Assembly (NCBI GenBank): GCA_943735955.1
Contig: OX030970.1
Span: forward strand, 5,468,124 to 5,532,123
Direction of reading: 5' to 3'
Origin: Piscicola geometra
Taxonomy: Eukaryota > Annelida > Clitellata > Hirudinida > Piscicolidae
DNA: 64,000 nucleotides
Shown: one piece after another, positions 31,596 to 43,700 of the stretch
Numbering within the stretch: position 1 is the first letter of the stretch
Layout of the letters: the number at the start of each line of letters is the position of its first letter
The notes under the pieces: generated by a model
Seen by the model: the letters and a program-made list of their open reading frames with translations, nothing else
Told to the model about the DNA's origin: nothing
Database searches by the model: none
Made by a program: the position numbers and the translations under genes

Positions 31596-32865
31596 GCGTT
31601 AAAGCTGTGCTTTAACTAAGTTAACTTTCGATTAACGCGTTAATCGATTAACGCTATAAAAAAACTGAATTTAAAATTTCAACGCAGTTAACTAAATTTA
31701 TCGGAATTACACTTTTTAAACTTATTTTATTGTTTTGTGCTACAGAAAATAGTTGACTACATCTCGTTAAAATGGTATCCTTCGTTTTTGAAGTTGCATT
31801 TCATTTCAAAAATCATTTGTAGGTTGACCATTGTGTTACCCGCCATTGTGTCATCTTACACAAAAATTATGCTCTAAATAAGATGATCCAACTTATGTGA
31901 TTCGTTTCAAAGAAAGATTTTTTTCCGAACTGGGCAGAGAAAAATAAATCAGAATATCTCATGGTTAAGAGTTGCCAAATCTTTAGACCCTCGATTCAAA
32001 ATTTTCAGTGTTCTAAAAAAATGAAAAAGAGTCAACATAGGAAGAATTGGGAAACTAGTAGAAGACAAGAAAACATCCAAAACTTCACAAACTTCCCTAT
32101 ACAAACGACTGCAAACATAGCTTCAGATTCTGAAAATGAAGATACATCAATGATTCCTAAGTTAACTTTATCGAACAGAATATGAAATAGGCTTAAAGAA
32201 TTGTCTTCTTTTTTGAAGCAGCATATCCGGCTCTTGTGAAACTGGCAATAAAGTACGTGTCATCTCCTGCAAGTACACATCCATGTGAACATCTATTCAG
32301 CTTGTCAGAACACATAGTTAGCAAGAAAGAGTTAACGGGTAGCTGAGTCGGCAACGACTCTCGGCTTAACCAATAATGAAAGGTCCTAGGTTCAAGTGCA
32401 ACCAATGCCCTAGTAACCCAAAGACGCAAATGAAAATATGCAGCCTAAGTGGCCTGGATGCCCGTTCGGGTTATACGCCACTATCATAATGCTCGTCATT
32501 ATTATTATTATTATTATTAAGAAAAGAACCTCTTTAGTTCCAATTAATTTAAACAAGCTTGTTTGTTTTAGTAACTGGATCAAATTAGATGTGTGACATT
32601 ACATTTTGATTATTTATAATTTTTTATCTTTTAAATGTGGATTACTTCTATAAATAAATTTTTATGAAACTTCAATAGTTTTTTTTACATTTGTGACCAA
32701 AATTTAAAATACTGTTTTATACTAATGTCAAATTATCTGATACCCAAATGCGTTAAAACACGATTAACTTTCAATTAAAAGTGTTTATCGTTTGATTACC
32801 TTCGATTAAAATTTTTCATTTTAATAATTTAACGTTAACCTAATAGTTTTTAATGCGTTTTATTC
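31596..32865 (+). mobile_element. hAT relic (copy of the 2224-3345 family) carrying a SINE
   Basis: Starts TTAAAGCTGTGCTTTAACTAAG and carries the same TTAACGCGTTAATC subterminal words. Inside it resembles the other copy: SDSENEDTSMIPK then ALVKLAIKYVSSPASTHPCE-like sequence with the dimerisation motif damaged. The SINE at 32337-32517 interrupts it at the point matching 3045 in the other copy. Confidence 0.75.
32337..32517 (+). mobile_element. tRNA-derived SINE, family A, inserted in hAT
   Basis: TAGCTGAGTCGG A-box, GGTTCAAGTGC B-box, body 'cagcctaagtggcctgg', tail (ATT)n. Flanked by AAGAAAGA and AAGAAAAGA, a near-perfect target duplication, within hAT sequence that is continuous in the copy at 2224-3345. 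Confidence 0.9.
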
Positions 32866-33106
32866 AGTCTCTAAATGAGAAACAGTGATTCGATTAAAGT
32901 CGAATATGCTCCACAGGCTGCATAGCTGTCCACCAGTCACTACTGCAAGTTGAAGTGGCAGATATTATCATAATTAGGATTTTTAAAATCAAACAGTGCA
33001 TTTAAACAATTTTTCTTTTTTCAAATTTAAATTTTCAAAATGTTCCACTTTCAAAAGACTTTATAATTTTGTATTTATGTTGTAAATTTTTTTTTATATA
33101 GCTTAC

Positions 33107-33883
33107 CTCTTGCAGGTAGCAGACCACCAGGAATCCTGTGTGAGGACAAGCGCTGGAGGAACAACCAATTGCCTTCAAGGCGGGCTTCATCAGCTGGAAA
33201 GAGGGATCAGTTGCCACTTAAAATACACTTTTCAATTCTGATTTCAAAAATTCAATAACTAAATCCCAAAAATACTTTTTTCTTTAATCTCATTCCAGTT
33301 TACGCAACTAAATAATAATATTCGTCGATGTATTGTTTTATATGACAATAAACTCTGAATAAGTCCAAAAGATTCTCTAATTTGTGGAAAAATTTATTTC
33401 TTTTTTAATTAAATGATTTCAAAAATCTCGTAAGTTATATTCTATTTTCTTAGCAAAGAATAACATCTGTTTAATTAAAAAGAAGAAAGACGAACATTGG
33501 TGTAGCCAATCGATGTTGTGGGTCCTGCAAACCAGTTCTTTACCAGAGTAGCCGCAGTTTTCGCCTGTGTGATCAAGTACCAGCCTCCGTCTGTTCCTGA
33601 AGTGGGACAAGTTCCTTCAGTTATGTCCGGAAACGAAGCTTTCCATATCTGAAATGTGTAGAAATAGGAAGAGTTTAATAAATCAAGTTAGGCTTCATAA
33701 GTTCCTTGAAAGAAAAAAAAACAAAGTTACAATTTTTTGGAGATTTTTTGTCTGTCTCATTTTGTTAATTTCGTCAATGAAACTTTGCCTATTAGTCGGC
33801 GTTTTGAAAAGGTCTGTTTTCGTACTGCCCTCCACGAGCACCAACAGCGCCACCAGCAGCACAAACAGCATCTTGAGGCACAT
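33107..33883 (-). CDS. Small secreted protein, CAP/SCP-like
   Basis: Three exons in coding order: 33883-33731, 33648-33496, 33193-33107 (51, 51 and 29 codons, all phase 0). The product starts MCLKMLFVLLVALLVLVEG, a signal peptide. A helical segment follows (FIDEINKMRQTKNLQ). Exon 2 gives EGTCPTSGTDGGWYLITQA and LVKNWFAG. Exon 3 gives LMKPALKAIGCSSSACP and GFLVVCYLQ. The 'W.......GYT.L......IGC...C......VVCY' arrangement matches the C-terminal half of CAP domains (CRISP/venom allergen 5/PR-1). Only about 131 residues and the CAP His/Glu residues are not clear, so it may be a reduced CAP or a convergent cysteine-rich protein. A possible last exon at 32942 would give an immediate stop (TAG). Confidence 0.52.
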
Positions 33884-33984
33884 CACGAAGAAGAATCGAG
33901 CAAGATGAAGATGCTCTGCCGCCTGAGGGTTTATATGCACGTGTTATCATTAAAATAAGAAAGCAAATATGGATTGCCTTTCAA

Positions 33985-34170
33985 ATGAATATGCCATTAA
34001 GTCAGTAGATAGTGAAATAAAATATGCCATTAAGTTTGTAGATAGTGGAATAAAATATGCCATTAAGTCAGTAGATAGTGAAATAAAATATGCCATTAAG
34101 TTAGTAGATAGTGGAATAAAATATGCCGTTAAGTCAGTAGATAGTGAAATAAAATATGCCATTATGTTCG
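33985..34170 (+). repeat. 33-bp tandem repeat, about five copies
   Basis: Units of AAATAAAATATGCCATTAAG then TCAGTAGATAGTG, alternating GTCAG/GTTTG/GTTAG variants, immediately upstream of the CAP-like gene. Confidence 0.95.
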
Positions 34171-34194
34171 GCTTCCCATAAAATTATAAGTTTT

Positions 34195-34250
34195 TTATGT
34201 TTCACACAAAGCCAGATGGCGATTTGGAATAAGACTTGTGTGAAACATAA
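34195..34250. repeat. 15-bp perfect inverted repeat with 26-nt spacer
   Basis: TTATGTTTCACACAA (34195-34209) and its exact reverse complement (34236-34250). Could form a hairpin or be the ends of a tiny deleted element. Confidence 0.9.
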
Positions 34251-34339
34251 CTAATTGTAATGTAAAAATTGATTGAAAATACTAAAAAACAAGTTTTATG
34301 TCATGATGTGTTATAAAACATATACCGTATAACTCAAGT

Positions 34340-35314
34340 TTAATAAAAATATTTTTTTAGCAGGGTCTTACAGATCTACTTCAGGGAGTAACCAGGGCAC
34401 TATTGCTCTGGCCATCAAGGTAGTTGTTTTGGTGTTTTCACTTCCGGAACAGTTATACAAATCGTTTCAGTCAGCAAGTGCCACGGTCAGTAGAATGATT
34501 GCAGCAACTGATTCAGTTGTCCAAAAACTGCGTCGCCTACGATCAGATGAACAGTTTAACTCCCTTTTCAGAGAGATGTCAACAGTATGGTTTTGGCATA
34601 TGATCTCGAGCCGATTGATGTACCTCGGGTGCGAAAGCCGCCACAAAAGTATTGTGGACTGGGCCCAGCTTATGTAGCAACAACTCCAAATGAACAAAAT
34701 CAAGCAGCATCTTACTCTGTCATAGACATTGCAATCATGCAACTCACAGAAATATTCAAACGAGATTCTCCGGGTTTGCGTTCATACTTGCAGCTGGAGA
34801 CAATGCTGCTAACTGGTGAAGTGAACCATGATATTTGCAAGCAGCGTCGTGAGTTAAATGCAACTAGTCTTTGTTCGAAGCTATGTTTAAAGACCAGAAT
34901 GAATACAGAACTTTAACTTGAAAACGTTGAAGTTAAAGCCTAAATCTTCGATTTAGTTTTTTGGGTGTGGAGGGGGGGTTTCGTCAAAAGTACCAACTTC
35001 AAATATTAAATATTCATGAAATAACCTAGTGAACCATATTATAAGTAGACGTAACAAATTTTCATTTTTTTGATTTTTTGCCTACTTATGCCCCCCCTAC
35101 TTATAGTGACAATAGAAATGTATTTTCATTGAGTATCGATCTTCTTTTTTTTCATTTGGCGATAAATAAGTATTAATAGTTTATAAAAAAAAGAATAGGC
35201 AATACAGAAAACAATACTAAATAGTATCGCTGGTACTGTATTGGCCGATACTGGTTCTTTGATTCCAACCCTGGGGAGGACCCCTCCAAGATTTTCCGCA
35301 GATCGCCGCCCCTG
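34340..35314 (+). mobile_element. hAT relic, C-terminal part (same family as 56934-59742)
   Basis: Plus frames (VFSLPEQLYKSFQSASATV, VPRVRKPPQKYCGLGPAYV, SYSVIDIAIMQLTEIFKRD) are close to those in the longer copy at 58476-58829. The right end is GATCGCCGCCCCTG at 35314, the family terminus. The 5' half is missing. Frames are broken. Confidence 0.85.
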
Positions 35315-35524
35315 CAATATATGTATTTTTTTAAATCCGTTTTATTTGAATATCTATTGCATTACAGGCATATCGTGGTAAATATATAAAAGTTCGTTCC
35401 AACACCTGTTAAGAACAATTAAAACTTAAGAAATTGGCGCTTGATGAAACGGAAATTTCAAATCTATGCTTAACTGAGATTATTTCGGTTTTGGATAAAC
35501 TGTAAATGTGGAATTGCGGAATGG

Positions 35525-35690
35525 GGTTAGGGTTAAGGTTAGGGTAAGGGTTAGGGCAAAAAAACTTCAATTTCTATTTAATTTTCATAAGAAATGCCAC
35601 TTTCTTCTTCTTTTTCTTCTTTTTCTTTTTCTTTTTCTTCTTCTTTTTTTTCTACTTCCCCTTCTTTTCTTCTTTTTTTCTTCTTCTTGG
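35525..35690 (+). repeat. TTAGGG-like degenerate run then (TTC)n
   Basis: GGGTTAGGGTTAAGGTTAGGG-type words (35525-35556), then TTCTTCTTTTTC-rich sequence (35600-35690). Confidence 0.85.
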
Positions 35691-35865
35691 ACCACCCATG
35701 ATCTCATCAGAGGTATTTCTTCGTATCTTGAGAACGCTGCTGATGACCATGTTGTTCTTGGGCCCTCTCTTGCTTGTCCAATTCACTTTTCCATTTAGTG
35801 TTGTCTTTGCACTTCTGGTTTTATCTATTTGGAGTGCATGCCCTAGCCACTGCTCTTGACGAGTG

Positions 35866-37140
35866 CTAGGACAAAATGCCACTGGACAAAATGGCATGGA
35901 CAAAATGGCACGGAAAAAATGTCACGAGGACAAAATGTCACGAGGACAAAATGTCACTGGATAAAATGTCACGAAGGAAAGTGTCACGAGGACAAAACGT
36001 CACGAGAAGAAAATGTCACGAATACAAAATGTCACGGATAAAATGTCACGAGAACAAAATGTCACTGAACAAAATGTCACGAAGGAAAATGTCACGAGGG
36101 CAAAATGTCACGAGGGCAAAATGTCACGGACAAAATGTCACGAGGACAAAATGTCACAGACGAAATGTCACGGAAAAAATGTCACGGACGAAATGTCACG
36201 GACAAAATGTCACGGACAAAATGTCACAGACAAAATGTCACGGACAAAATGTCACGAGGACAAAATGTCACGGACGAAATGTCACGGACAAAATGTCACG
36301 GACAAAATGTCACGGACAAAATGTCACGGACAAAATGTCACGGACAAAATGTCACGGACGAAATGTCACGGACAAAATGTCACGGACAAAATGTCACGGA
36401 CAAAACGTCACGGACAAAATGTCACGGACAAAATGTCACAGACAAAATGTCACAGACAAAATGTCACGGACAAAATGTCACGGACAAAATGTCACTGAAC
36501 AAAATGTCACAAGAACAAAATGTCACGAGGACAAAATGTCACGAGGACAAAATGTCACGAGGACAAAATGTCACGGACGAAATGTCACGGACAAAATGTC
36601 ACGGACGAAATGTCACGGAAAAAATGTCATGGACAAAATGTCACGAGGACAAAACGTCACAGACGAAATGTCACGGAAAAAATGTCACGGACAAAATGTC
36701 CCGGACAAAATGTCACGGGCAAAATGTCATAAACAAAATGTCATGGACAAAATGTCATGGACAAAATGTCATGGACAAAATGTCATGGACAAAATGTCAT
36801 GGACAAAATGTCATGGACAAAATGTCATGGACAAAATGTCATGGACAAAATGTCATGGACAAAATGTCATGGACAAAATGTCATGGACAAAATGTCATGA
36901 ACAAAATGTCATGGACAAAATGTCATGGACAAAATGTCATGGACAAAATGTCATGGACAAAATGTCATGGACAAAATGTCATGGACAAAATGTCATGGAC
37001 AAAATGTCATGGACAAAATGTCATGGACAAAATGTCATGGACAAAATGTCATGGACAAAATGTCACGAACAAAATGTCATGGACAAAATGTCATGGACAA
37101 AATGTCATGGACAAAATGTCATGGACAAAATGTCATGGAC
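35866..37140 (+). repeat. 14-bp minisatellite (GGACAAAATGTCAY), about 85-90 copies
   Basis: The left part (to about 36720) is heterogeneous with CACGG, CACGAGG, CACTGAAC spacers. The right part is homogeneous CATGGACAAAATGT. No unit contains a stop in any plus frame, so long open frames run through it (up to 423 codons) with a 14-residue period. These are not taken as genes. Confidence 0.95.
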
Positions 37141-37142
37141 AA

Positions 37143-37209
<67 letters not shown>

Positions 37210-37240
37210 AATTGATTGATTGATTGATTGATTGATTGAT
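37141..37240 (+). repeat. (ATTG)n tetranucleotide tract
   Basis: About 25 TTGATTGA units directly after the minisatellite, like an overgrown L2 3' tail. Confidence 0.95.
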
Positions 37241-37249
37241 ATCAAAACA

Positions 37250-37345
37250 AGAGTTTTAAAATGTTCCTATTGAAAGGAATACAAAAAACTGGAAGGGGTC
37301 CGAACCCCAAGACCCCGAAGGATCGCTGCCAATTCCTATTCATGC
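37250..37345. mobile_element. Short fragment of the GGGGTCC hAT-like family
   Basis: 'tatcaaaacaagagtttta' then 'aaggggtccgaaccccaag' and 'gatcgctgccaattcc', matching the interior and end of 39686-39990. Confidence 0.5.
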
Positions 37346-37540
37346 AGCAGAGCTTATTTAAACGTGCTTACATGTTATAACGTGACCGCGGAAAATAATC
37401 AAAGCTTCACAACTAATACAAAAAAGTGATTTCAGCGTTTACATAATATTATTTAACGAAAGCGAAGTAGGAGAGCCAGTAGTGTTCGTTTCATGCTCTT
37501 AACTAGTGAAAGACTGAAAATATAAGACATTCGTCATCTT

Positions 37541-37740
37541 GCCCGGCTCAATCAATCAATCAATCACTAATTGTTTTTATAGCGCCCTTTACGAAGGGAA
37601 CAAAAGCGCTCAGCCATCACGTCCCAAACAAGTACGTCTTCAGGCCTCGACGGAAAGCTATGAGTGACTTAGTTGAAGTTAGATAAGAGGGTAAAGAATT
37701 CAATAAAAAGGAACGCAGTTAGAAAAAGAACGTGGAGCTG
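37541..37740 (-). repeat. L2-like LINE 3' end (reverse)
   Basis: CAATCAATCAATCACTAA, TAGCGCCC, AAAAGCGCTC, then 'aagtacgtcttcaggcctc', a 3'-UTR-like piece. Confidence 0.7.
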
Positions 37741-37764
37741 AAGAGTGTTTAGCTGAAAAATGAA

Positions 37765-38430
37765 AAGAACGTTTGGTTAGCGGCTGCCATTTTGGCTGCC
37801 ATTTTGGCAGCCGCTCAAATAAATTTGTAGAATAAACGGTTTTGGGTATAATATATTAAAATTTTTGAATCTTAAGTCTAAATAAAAATTAAATTTAATA
37901 AACTAGAATGTTTTTTGTACGAATGTTGGTTGTTTTGAATCTGTCCAAGAATGGCCGCAGCAGACCAAGATGGCCGCAGGGAATCAAGTGAGCTGCGACA
38001 TAAAGAAGAAAACCTTTCATAGCAGCAGCAGTTCTAGTGGTGGCAAGGACTTCTCCTTCACCCTCTATCGCACCCTCGGCACCTGTGGCAAGACAGAAAA
38101 TGGACAAAAATGATTATTGTGTTTTATGGTTTTGAGAATGATGTGGTGATGATTGTGCTGTGGTATGAGTGTTGGTACTGTAGTGATGATTGAATTTTTT
38201 TTTGGTGGTGATAGTGATTTTTTGGCGGTGATTATCATGGTGGTGTGGGTGAGGTTGGTTTATTGAGGTTGATTGTTTTTTTTTATATATTTAAATTGAT
38301 ATATATACATATATTGGTAGTGGTCTAAAAACCATTTTATTTAAAAAATTTATTTGAAGAGCGCTTTTGTTCACTTAGTAAAGGGCGCTATACAAATCAT
38401 TAGTGATTGATTGATTGATTGAACGTTTAT
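37765..38430. repeat. Long dispersed repeat, copy 2 (partner at 14390-14990)
   Basis: Colinear with copy 1 including the L2-type end GGGCGCTATACAAATC and TTGATTGATTG. Minus-strand 38107-37895 is open for 70 codons (LATGAEGAIEGEGEV, TAAAMKGFLL, LIPCGHLGLLRPF). The start contains a doubled 'gcggctgccattttggctgc' motif. Confidence 0.65.
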
Positions 38431-38434
38431 AGAT

Positions 38435-38745
38435 CGATGATCTTAGACCAGATTTTAGGAGTTGTTTAATTAAATTTTTTACAGTTATGGATTTTAAAAA
38501 TATTTAGGCCTATTTTAAAAGTCACTCTAGATCTCAAAGGTAACCAATGTAACAAACGAAGATAAGGAGAAATGTGAGAAAACTTAGGAGCACGAGCAAC
38601 AAGACGAGCAGCACAGTTAAAGGTTTTATTTAGAGGAGCTAAAGTAGTATTAGGGAGACCATAGTAAAGAGAGTTGCAATAATCAATCCTGGAGAGAACT
38701 AGAGAAGATAGAAGAAGCTGCAAGGCTCATCATCTTCCCCCTTCT
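38435..38745 (-). mobile_element. L2/CR1-like LINE C-terminal fragment
   Basis: Minus frame from 38723: QLLLSSLVLSRIDYCNSLYY, CAARLVARAPKFSHI, then LRLLHWLPLRSRVTFK. These are the conserved post-RT blocks (SR.DYCNSL, LHWLP...R). Truncated. Confidence 0.88.
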
Positions 38746-39226
38746 TCTTTCGATTATTTGTTAAAACTTGGTCACATTATTTATTGTTATAATTACATTG
38801 AAAATCTGAGCATAATAACTTTATTTAACTTCAATCATAGATATCCTACAAACAACAAGTAGTATACTATATCTATGACTTCAATAATCAATTAAATTAC
38901 ACATTATTATCAATATTTGCTACGGTAAGCTTTTCCCGCATACAAACAAGACTAATTTATTTATTTACCTTGAAAACTATTTAAATAATAATATTAGTGT
39001 TTTTGTAGATTTAAAAATTATAATTAAACATGAACTATATTTACGTTTAGAAATATCCCCGGAAAAGCGTACATTCTGTATTATCGTAAATTAATTTAAA
39101 ATTATCAAGTTATCTTGATGTATACTTTGATACTATTATTAAATTAAAGATTATAAAATTAAATTGTACATTTAAAAAAAATCAGTTTGAAAATCAAAGT
39201 TAAGTCATTTAACTAGTTGCTTCGAC
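38746..39226. other. AT-rich sequence upstream of PABPN1, nothing else seen
   Basis: The 5' flank and probable leader of the PABPN1 gene. AT-rich, no clear TATA or initiator can be singled out and no transposon is recognised. Confidence 0.4.
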
Positions 39227-40266
39227 ATGTCTGTTAACGGAGAAGACCAAAGTTTTCAGTTTGAAGACACGTCTGAGGATGTCGAGTTGAGCGTCATGTC
39301 GAATGCCACCGAGAACAGCATTTCTGCAGGTGGCCCTGACGACAGCATGATGGAGGACCCGGTGAGTTCTCTTACTGAGTATTGCAAGGAGTCTTACTGT
39401 AAGACTTACTGCTTGCAATATGTCTTTTGGCACCTTTTAATTTTCATTCCCAGTCTGTTTTTTAAACTCTTAATTCAAATTAGTTGCATTTCTATTAGAG
39501 AATCATATTGATGGTGATTCAGAATCAGTTGGAAGAGATAAAGATGCGAGTGAAGGAGATGGAGGAAGAGGCGGAAAAGATCCAAGCGATGCAGAACGAG
39601 GTGGAGAAGCAGATGAATGTGCCCACCCGAGGTTTGCAGTGGTCTCTTGACTTGTGATGTAATGTGTTGCAGTGTTGTAGTGTTGGGCAGGGGCGGCGAC
39701 TTGCTGCAAATCTTGAGAGGTCTTATTCAACATGGACGATCCTGGGGGGGGGGTCTGGACTTTTGCTCCCCCCACTTAAAAAAACATTAAACTTCTGTTT
39801 TTATACGATTATTCAAGAAAGCAAAGAATAGTTTGGTTTTAGACAGATATCACGATAACTACACATACTCACAATGTATTACTATATAAACATTCTGTTT
39901 TATGCCATGGTTGACGATTATGCTCGTATCAAAACAAGAGTTTTAACATGTTTTGGGATTGGGGAGAAATGTAGTGTAGGGTTGTGTTGCAGTTCAAGTG
40001 TTGGGGAGTGTTGTAGTGTAGTGTAAATTGATTTTTAATATGGTGTAGCTTGTAATAGTATTTGTGGTATAGTTTCATCAGCAAAATAGGTTTTTGTTCA
40101 CATAATCCACTTGATGAATGGGCTTCACTTAGACTTTCTGCCCACAGGCACTGCGTCAGTCATGAGTGCCGAAGACAAGGCAGATACTGACTTGAGGTCC
40201 ATCTGGATTGGCAATGTTGGTACTAGTAGTAGTAGTAGTAGTAGTAGCAGTAGTAGTAGTAGTAGC

Positions 40267-40312
<46 letters not shown>

Positions 40313-40486
40313 ATAGTAGTAGTAGTAGTTATGGTAGTAGTAGTTGTGGTAGTAGTAGTAGTTGTAGTAGTATTAGTTGTGGTAGTAGTAGTATTAGTAG
40401 AAGTAGTAGTAGTAGAAGCAGTAGTATTAGCAGCAGTTGTGGTAGTAGTAGTAGTGGTGGGACTAGTGGTAGTAGTAGAGGTGGTG

Positions 40487-40525
<39 letters not shown>

Positions 40526-40667
40526 ATAGTAGTATTAGTTGTGGTATTAGTAGTGGTGGGAGTAGTGGTAGTGGTAGTGTTGTTAGTAGTAGTGGTGGTG
40601 GTAGTAGTAGTAATAGTAGTAGTTGTGGTGATAGTAGTAGTAGTAGTAGTGGTGGTGGTGGTGTTTT

Positions 40668-40710
<43 letters not shown>

Positions 40711-40720
40711 GGTGGTGTTT

Positions 40721-40759
<39 letters not shown>

Positions 40760-43700
40760 ACAGTAGTAGTAGTAGTAGTAGTAGTAGTAGGAGTAGTAGT
40801 AGTAGTAGTAGTAACAGTAGTAGTAGTAGTAGTAATAGTAGTAGTAGTAGTAGTAGTAATAATATTATGATTAGTAGCAGCAGCACGACGACACGCAGGT
40901 GGACTACGGAGCGACGGCAGAGGAGTTGGAGGCGCACTTCCACGGGTGTGGCTCGGTCAACCGGGTGACCATTCTCTGTGACAAGTTCACCGGCCATCCC
41001 AAGGGGTTCGTGCTGATTATCATCACCATCGTTTGCTTTTGCACTGTGTGGTTTTATATTGTTATCTTTATTATTATTATTATTGTTATTGTTATTCTAC
41101 TATATTTTTAATAAAAAGTTGATTGTGCAGACAATAATAGGGTACTCCAATTCAAGCATCGTGTTATGCTAGTAAATGACACCTGACCAACCTAAGCCTA
41201 AAAATGACCAATCCACTGTCTCTACAGCATTCCGTATTTGTTTGGAGGAAAAAGACATAGATAAATTCTGTAACGCTGACATTCATCCGGACGATGCGGT
41301 ATTAAAACATTGGATATTGGGTGAACGGGTAGCCGAGTCGGCAACGACTCTTGGCTTGACCAATAATGAAAGGTCCTAGGTTCAAGTGCAACCAATGCCC
41401 TAGTAATCCAAAGGCGCAACTGAAAATATGCAGCCTAAGTGGCCTGGAAGCTCGTTCGGGTTATACACCACTATAATAATGCTCGTCAGATATTCAATCA
41501 CAAACCTACCTCGTAATGGCTCCCGACGTTCTGCTGCCTTTTGACCCAGACATTCATCTATTTAACTCATTGAATCTGTCTTCATCAAGCTCTCCAACAA
41601 CATCACCCTCTAATCTTTTTGCCAATGTTCAGAACTTTGATTTTAATTTTTCTTTGCTGCATATTAATGCAAGAAGTTTCTATAACAAAATGGAAGATCT
41701 TAATTTTTTGTTGAACGAAATTAATGTACAAATTTCTGTAATTGGTGTGTCAGAAACCTGGTTGGATGACACGTCATCACAACTTATTTCAATCCCTGGT
41801 TACACATTTGTAAGTAAAAATAGGGAAAATCGCATTGGAGGCGGTGTAGGTTTTTTTATATCTAGCAGACTTTATTACGTAGTAAGAGATGATCTTTGTC
41901 CAAACTCTCAAGTTTTTGATTGGCTATGTATTGAAATAATTTCCTAAAACTCTCCTAATGTTCTATTAATCATTGTTTATAGACCACCAAATACAGATCC
42001 ATTACTTTTTAATGATGCACTCACTAAAACATTAAGAAATAAATCGATAAAAAATAATTTAATTTATATCCTTGGGGATTTCAATATTAATATATTAAAT
42101 AGTGATTGTAATAATTTATCAAATGATTTTACCAATTTGATGTCATCATTCAACTTTATCCCACTCATCACCCACCCAACTAGAGTCACTTCATATTCCA
42201 GCACGCTTATCGACAATATATACACAAATAACCTACAACTACACAAGTCTAATGTTTTGTCAAATGATTTATCCTATCTGCACCTTTTCGAAACTACAAT
42301 TTAAACAAAAATCTTTCACCCCAAAAAATAATTTCGTATTTTCAGATAGGAATATTTTCAAATTAAATTGGTTTTTGTCTTCCCATGATTGAAGCATGAC
42401 TTTGTTTTCTGATGACATAGATTTTGTCGCAAAACACTTCATCGAAACAATACAAAGTGGTCTAACTACTCATTGTCAACATAGAAACAGACATAATACT
42501 TGCTTGCGTAAACAAGCTTGGCTGACAAAAGCTCTTTTAGTTTCTTCAAAACACAAAACAAGTTGTATAAAAAATGTATTAGCTCTCCAACTGATCTCAA
42601 TATAATTACCTATAAAACTTATAAAAACTTATTTCATTCTCTTTGCAGAATTTATAAAAATAAATACAATAAAGAAGAATTCATTAAGCATAAAAATAAT
42701 ATTAAGAAAACATGGGATTTAATAAAATATCATTTAAATAACTGCAATAAACAAAATAATATTACATTAAAAATTAACAATGAAATAATTACGGACATAT
42801 CTTCTATCGCAACTATTTTTAATGGTCAGTTTGCTGCTTCTTCTGAAAACAATAATAATCATATTACAAAATCATACCTGAATAAAAGCCCACAAAATTA
42901 TTTTTTTCTCTTAGAAACAGACTTCATTGAAGTAATCTCTACCATTAAAACCATTTCAAATACATCTAGCTGTGGCGATGACCAAATCTCTAACAAACTT
43001 TTAAAGAAAATTTCACCAAATATATTAATTCCACTCAAACATCTAATTAACGTATCTCTTAAAACAGGTTCATTTCCAAATTATCCAAAATTATTCCAAT
43101 GCATAAAAATGGTTTAGAAAATGATTCGAACAATTATAGACCCATATCACTATTATCTTCTATATCAAAAATTGTAGAAAAAATTGTTTTTAATCGACTT
43201 ACTAATTTCATAGATAACGAAAATATTCTATCACCTAGCCAATACGGTTTCACAAAAGGCAGTTTTACGGAACTAGCCATTTTGGATGTTGTGCAGCATG
43301 TTGCTACTGGTATTGATTCTTGATTACACACATTAGGTATTTTCATTGATTTTTCAAAGGCATTTGATACACTTAACCATTCTATCTTGCTTGATAACTT
43401 GTTTCATCATGGAATACGTGGAACATGTCACAAATGGTTTTGTGAATATTTAGGAAATCGTTTCCAATATGTATACATTGATGGTGTGACATCCAACACA
43501 CTTAAAATTAACACTGGTGTACCACAAGGATCTATTTTAGGACCTTTGTTATGTTATGTTAATGATTTAATAAATCTTAATGAAATTGCCAAATTTGTCC
43601 TTTATGCTGACGACACTACAGTATTGTTCCAAGACACAAATGTTAATAATCTTATTTTAAAAACAAATAATTTTCTTAATTTGTTACATCAATAGACAAT

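Noticed and set aside
35520..35560. Chromosome end or telomere
   Set aside because: Only a few degenerate units with unique sequence on both sides.
35876..37151. 423- and 348-residue open frames
   Set aside because: Stop-free 14-bp repeat read in different frames. No start context, splice signals or non-repeat sequence.
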